6,072 nt of DNA from positions 1-6,072 of the forward strand of contig JAIPDY010000202.1 of assembly GCA_021737445.1 (NCBI GenBank), in the 5' to 3' direction. Positions 5,126 through 6,072 of this stretch are shown here, piece by piece. This stretch comes from Desulfotignum sp. (GTDB lineage Bacteria > Desulfobacterota > Desulfobacteria > Desulfobacterales > Desulfobacteraceae). The notes beneath the pieces are model-generated. The model made no database searches. It was not told where the DNA came from and saw only the letters and a program-made list of their open reading frames with translations. Position numbers and translations under genes: made by a program. The first letter of the stretch is position 1. Every line of letters begins with the position of its first letter.

Positions 5126-6072
5126 TTACCAGTTTTCTACGGCATAATTCGCCGGTATATATGTCACGTCTGCGGAAGAGCCCATTGTAACCGTGCCGTT
5201 TACAGAGGCAGCCGCGCCAATCATCTCCATACCGGTCGAATCAAACGATATGTCGTCACCTGCCAGGATGGTTCCGAACCACTCACTGGAACTGCCCTGG
5301 GAAAAATCATCATACGTTTCCCAATAGATCCGTTTGGCCACTTCAGGATCGACATCCTTCATCTTCTGCTCTGACCCATCTTCGGTTATGATGTAAATCT
5401 CCATTTTCCCGCCAAAATCAATATCATCTTCAGAAAAAATGGTGATGTCACCAGGTTCTCCATTCTCCTCACATTGCGACAGATCCAGGTATATATCGAC
5501 ATCCCATGCCAGAGAGATGGAATTGAACACATATTCACACTGACCCGGAGCGTTTCTTTTAAAATAAAGCTTGTTTTTTCCGCCGGCTGATAAATCTCTG
5601 TAGTTCCCCGGCTCAATGATTCCATCCTGTTTCCACCCAAATGACATGTCCGTGGTTCCGGCTGAAAATATCGACTGGCTGGGTGCGGACACTTCCGGGC
5701 ATGTCTGTGGCGGTTCAGGGGAAATAACGCCGGGATCAGGGTCAAATTCAGATTGCGTACCCGTGATCTTGCTTTTCCATCCAAGGGTTATCTGCCCTGA
5801 AGCCGCGGCATTGCCGTCAATCAGATTTTTTCCGCCACTCATATCGATACTGCCTTCAGATATAACATCGCCTTCAACAGTATCTTGCCATCCAAGCGTC
5901 ACCGGCGATTCTGAATGAATGCTGCCCGACACCCGGGCATCCCCTTCTAATGTCACTGCGCCTTTGGCAAATACACTCCCTTCCACTTCTGAGTCCCATC
6001 CCACCGTCACAGATGATTCCGAATGAATGCTGCCGGACACCTCGGCTTCACTTTCCAATGTGACTGTCCCCG
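5126..6072 (-). CDS. Repeat-rich beta-helix protein, bactofilin/PilX-like (partial, C-terminal ~314 residues)
   Basis: I do not recognise a named gene. The frame is open to the right edge, so the N-terminus lies outside; a TTG at 6058 falls inside a repeat and is not the start. Visible from N to C: 18-residue units alternating an 'AxVSGSIHSES' type with a 'VTLGW..xVEG' type, repeated in 36-residue pairs. This resembles the short-period beta-helix rungs of bactofilins (polymer-forming proteins). A Pro/Asp-rich linker follows (DPDPGVISPEPPQTCPEV), then a domain with GWKQDGIIEPGNY, DVDIYLDLSQC and DIDFGGKMEIYIITEDG, ending WFGTILAGDDISFD..GMEMIGAAASVNGTVTMG. That ending resembles the C-terminal region of PilX-like pilus-associated proteins. 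The visible part is acidic and has three cysteines, in the linker and middle domain. The gene lies 85 nt upstream of the prepilin gene on the same strand, which suggests a pilus-linked or surface role rather than a cytoskeletal one. Confidence 0.7.
   Translation of the reverse strand, partial: GTVTLESEAEVSGSIHSESSVTVGWDSEVEGSVFAKGAVTLEGDARVSGSIHSESPVTLGWQDTVEGDVISEGSIDMSGGKNLIDGNAAASGQITLGWKSKITGTQSEFDPDPGVISPEPPQTCPEVSAPSQSIFSAGTTDMSFGWKQDGIIEPGNYRDLSAGGKNKLYFKRNAPGQCEYVFNSISLAWDVDIYLDLSQCEENGEPGDITIFSEDDIDFGGKMEIYIITEDGSEQKMKDVDPEVAKRIYWETYDDFSQGSSSEWFGTILAGDDISFDSTGMEMIGAAASVNGTVTMGSSADVTYIPANYAVENW
5849..5956 (-). repeat. 36-residue coding repeat, unit B
   Basis: This unit encodes VTLEGDARVSGSIHSESP followed by an 18-residue GWQ half. 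It aligns without gaps with the unit at 5957-6064; for example GAATGAATGCTGCC recurs exactly 108 bp apart (plus-strand 5913 and 6021). A further degenerate pair follows (GW motif at 5777-5782, spaced 111 bp). Confidence 0.8.
5957..6064 (-). repeat. 36-residue coding repeat, unit A
   Basis: This unit encodes VTLESEAEVSGSIHSESS followed by an 18-residue GWD half and is nearly identical in layout to the next unit. The residues before it (GT) match the repeat context, implying more copies beyond the window edge. Confidence 0.75.

Noticed and set aside
6056..6058. TTG at 6058 as start of the beta-helix gene
   Set aside because: The frame is open upstream to the edge and the preceding residues (GTVT) continue the repeat, so the codon is an internal Leu.

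Overview
The window looks like a chromosomal piece of a moderately GC-rich Gram-negative bacterium. A sulfate-reducing member of the Desulfobacterota (Desulfobacteraceae-like) is my best guess, judged from gene content and protein style; no rRNA or taxonomic marker is present to prove it. Coding density is high. Every gene present is either exported, envelope-associated or (recC) a DNA-repair gene. I see no tRNA, rRNA, CRISPR array, insertion sequence or phage gene.

Layout. Positions 1-793 (minus strand) hold the N-terminal part of recC, the RecBCD gamma subunit, running off the left edge. Positions 794-971 are a divergent intergenic region with candidate back-to-back promoters and a 10-bp palindrome. 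Positions 972-4531 (plus strand) form a tight three-gene operon: two tandem, diverged DUF4139-type exported proteins (459 and 409 aa, reading frames overlapping by 31 bp), then, after a 9-bp gap, an exported DsbA/DsbC-like thioredoxin-fold protein with a CPHC active site. Positions 4528-6072 (minus strand) carry a second unit that converges on the first. It comprises a large, right-edge-truncated, repeat-rich beta-helix-like protein followed by a type IV prepilin-like protein with a canonical class III leader. The two convergent units share the tetranucleotide TTAA as their stop codons.

How the genes may work together. The plus-strand operon looks like an envelope module of two paralogous DUF4139 proteins of unknown function plus a dedicated thiol oxidoreductase. 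Each mature DUF4139 protein has exactly one cysteine, so an inter-subunit or mixed disulfide is an attractive but untested idea. The minus-strand unit pairs a prepilin with a bactofilin/PilX-like repeat protein, suggesting a pilus- or pseudopilus-linked surface component. No function is established for either module from the sequence alone. recC is probably unrelated to both.
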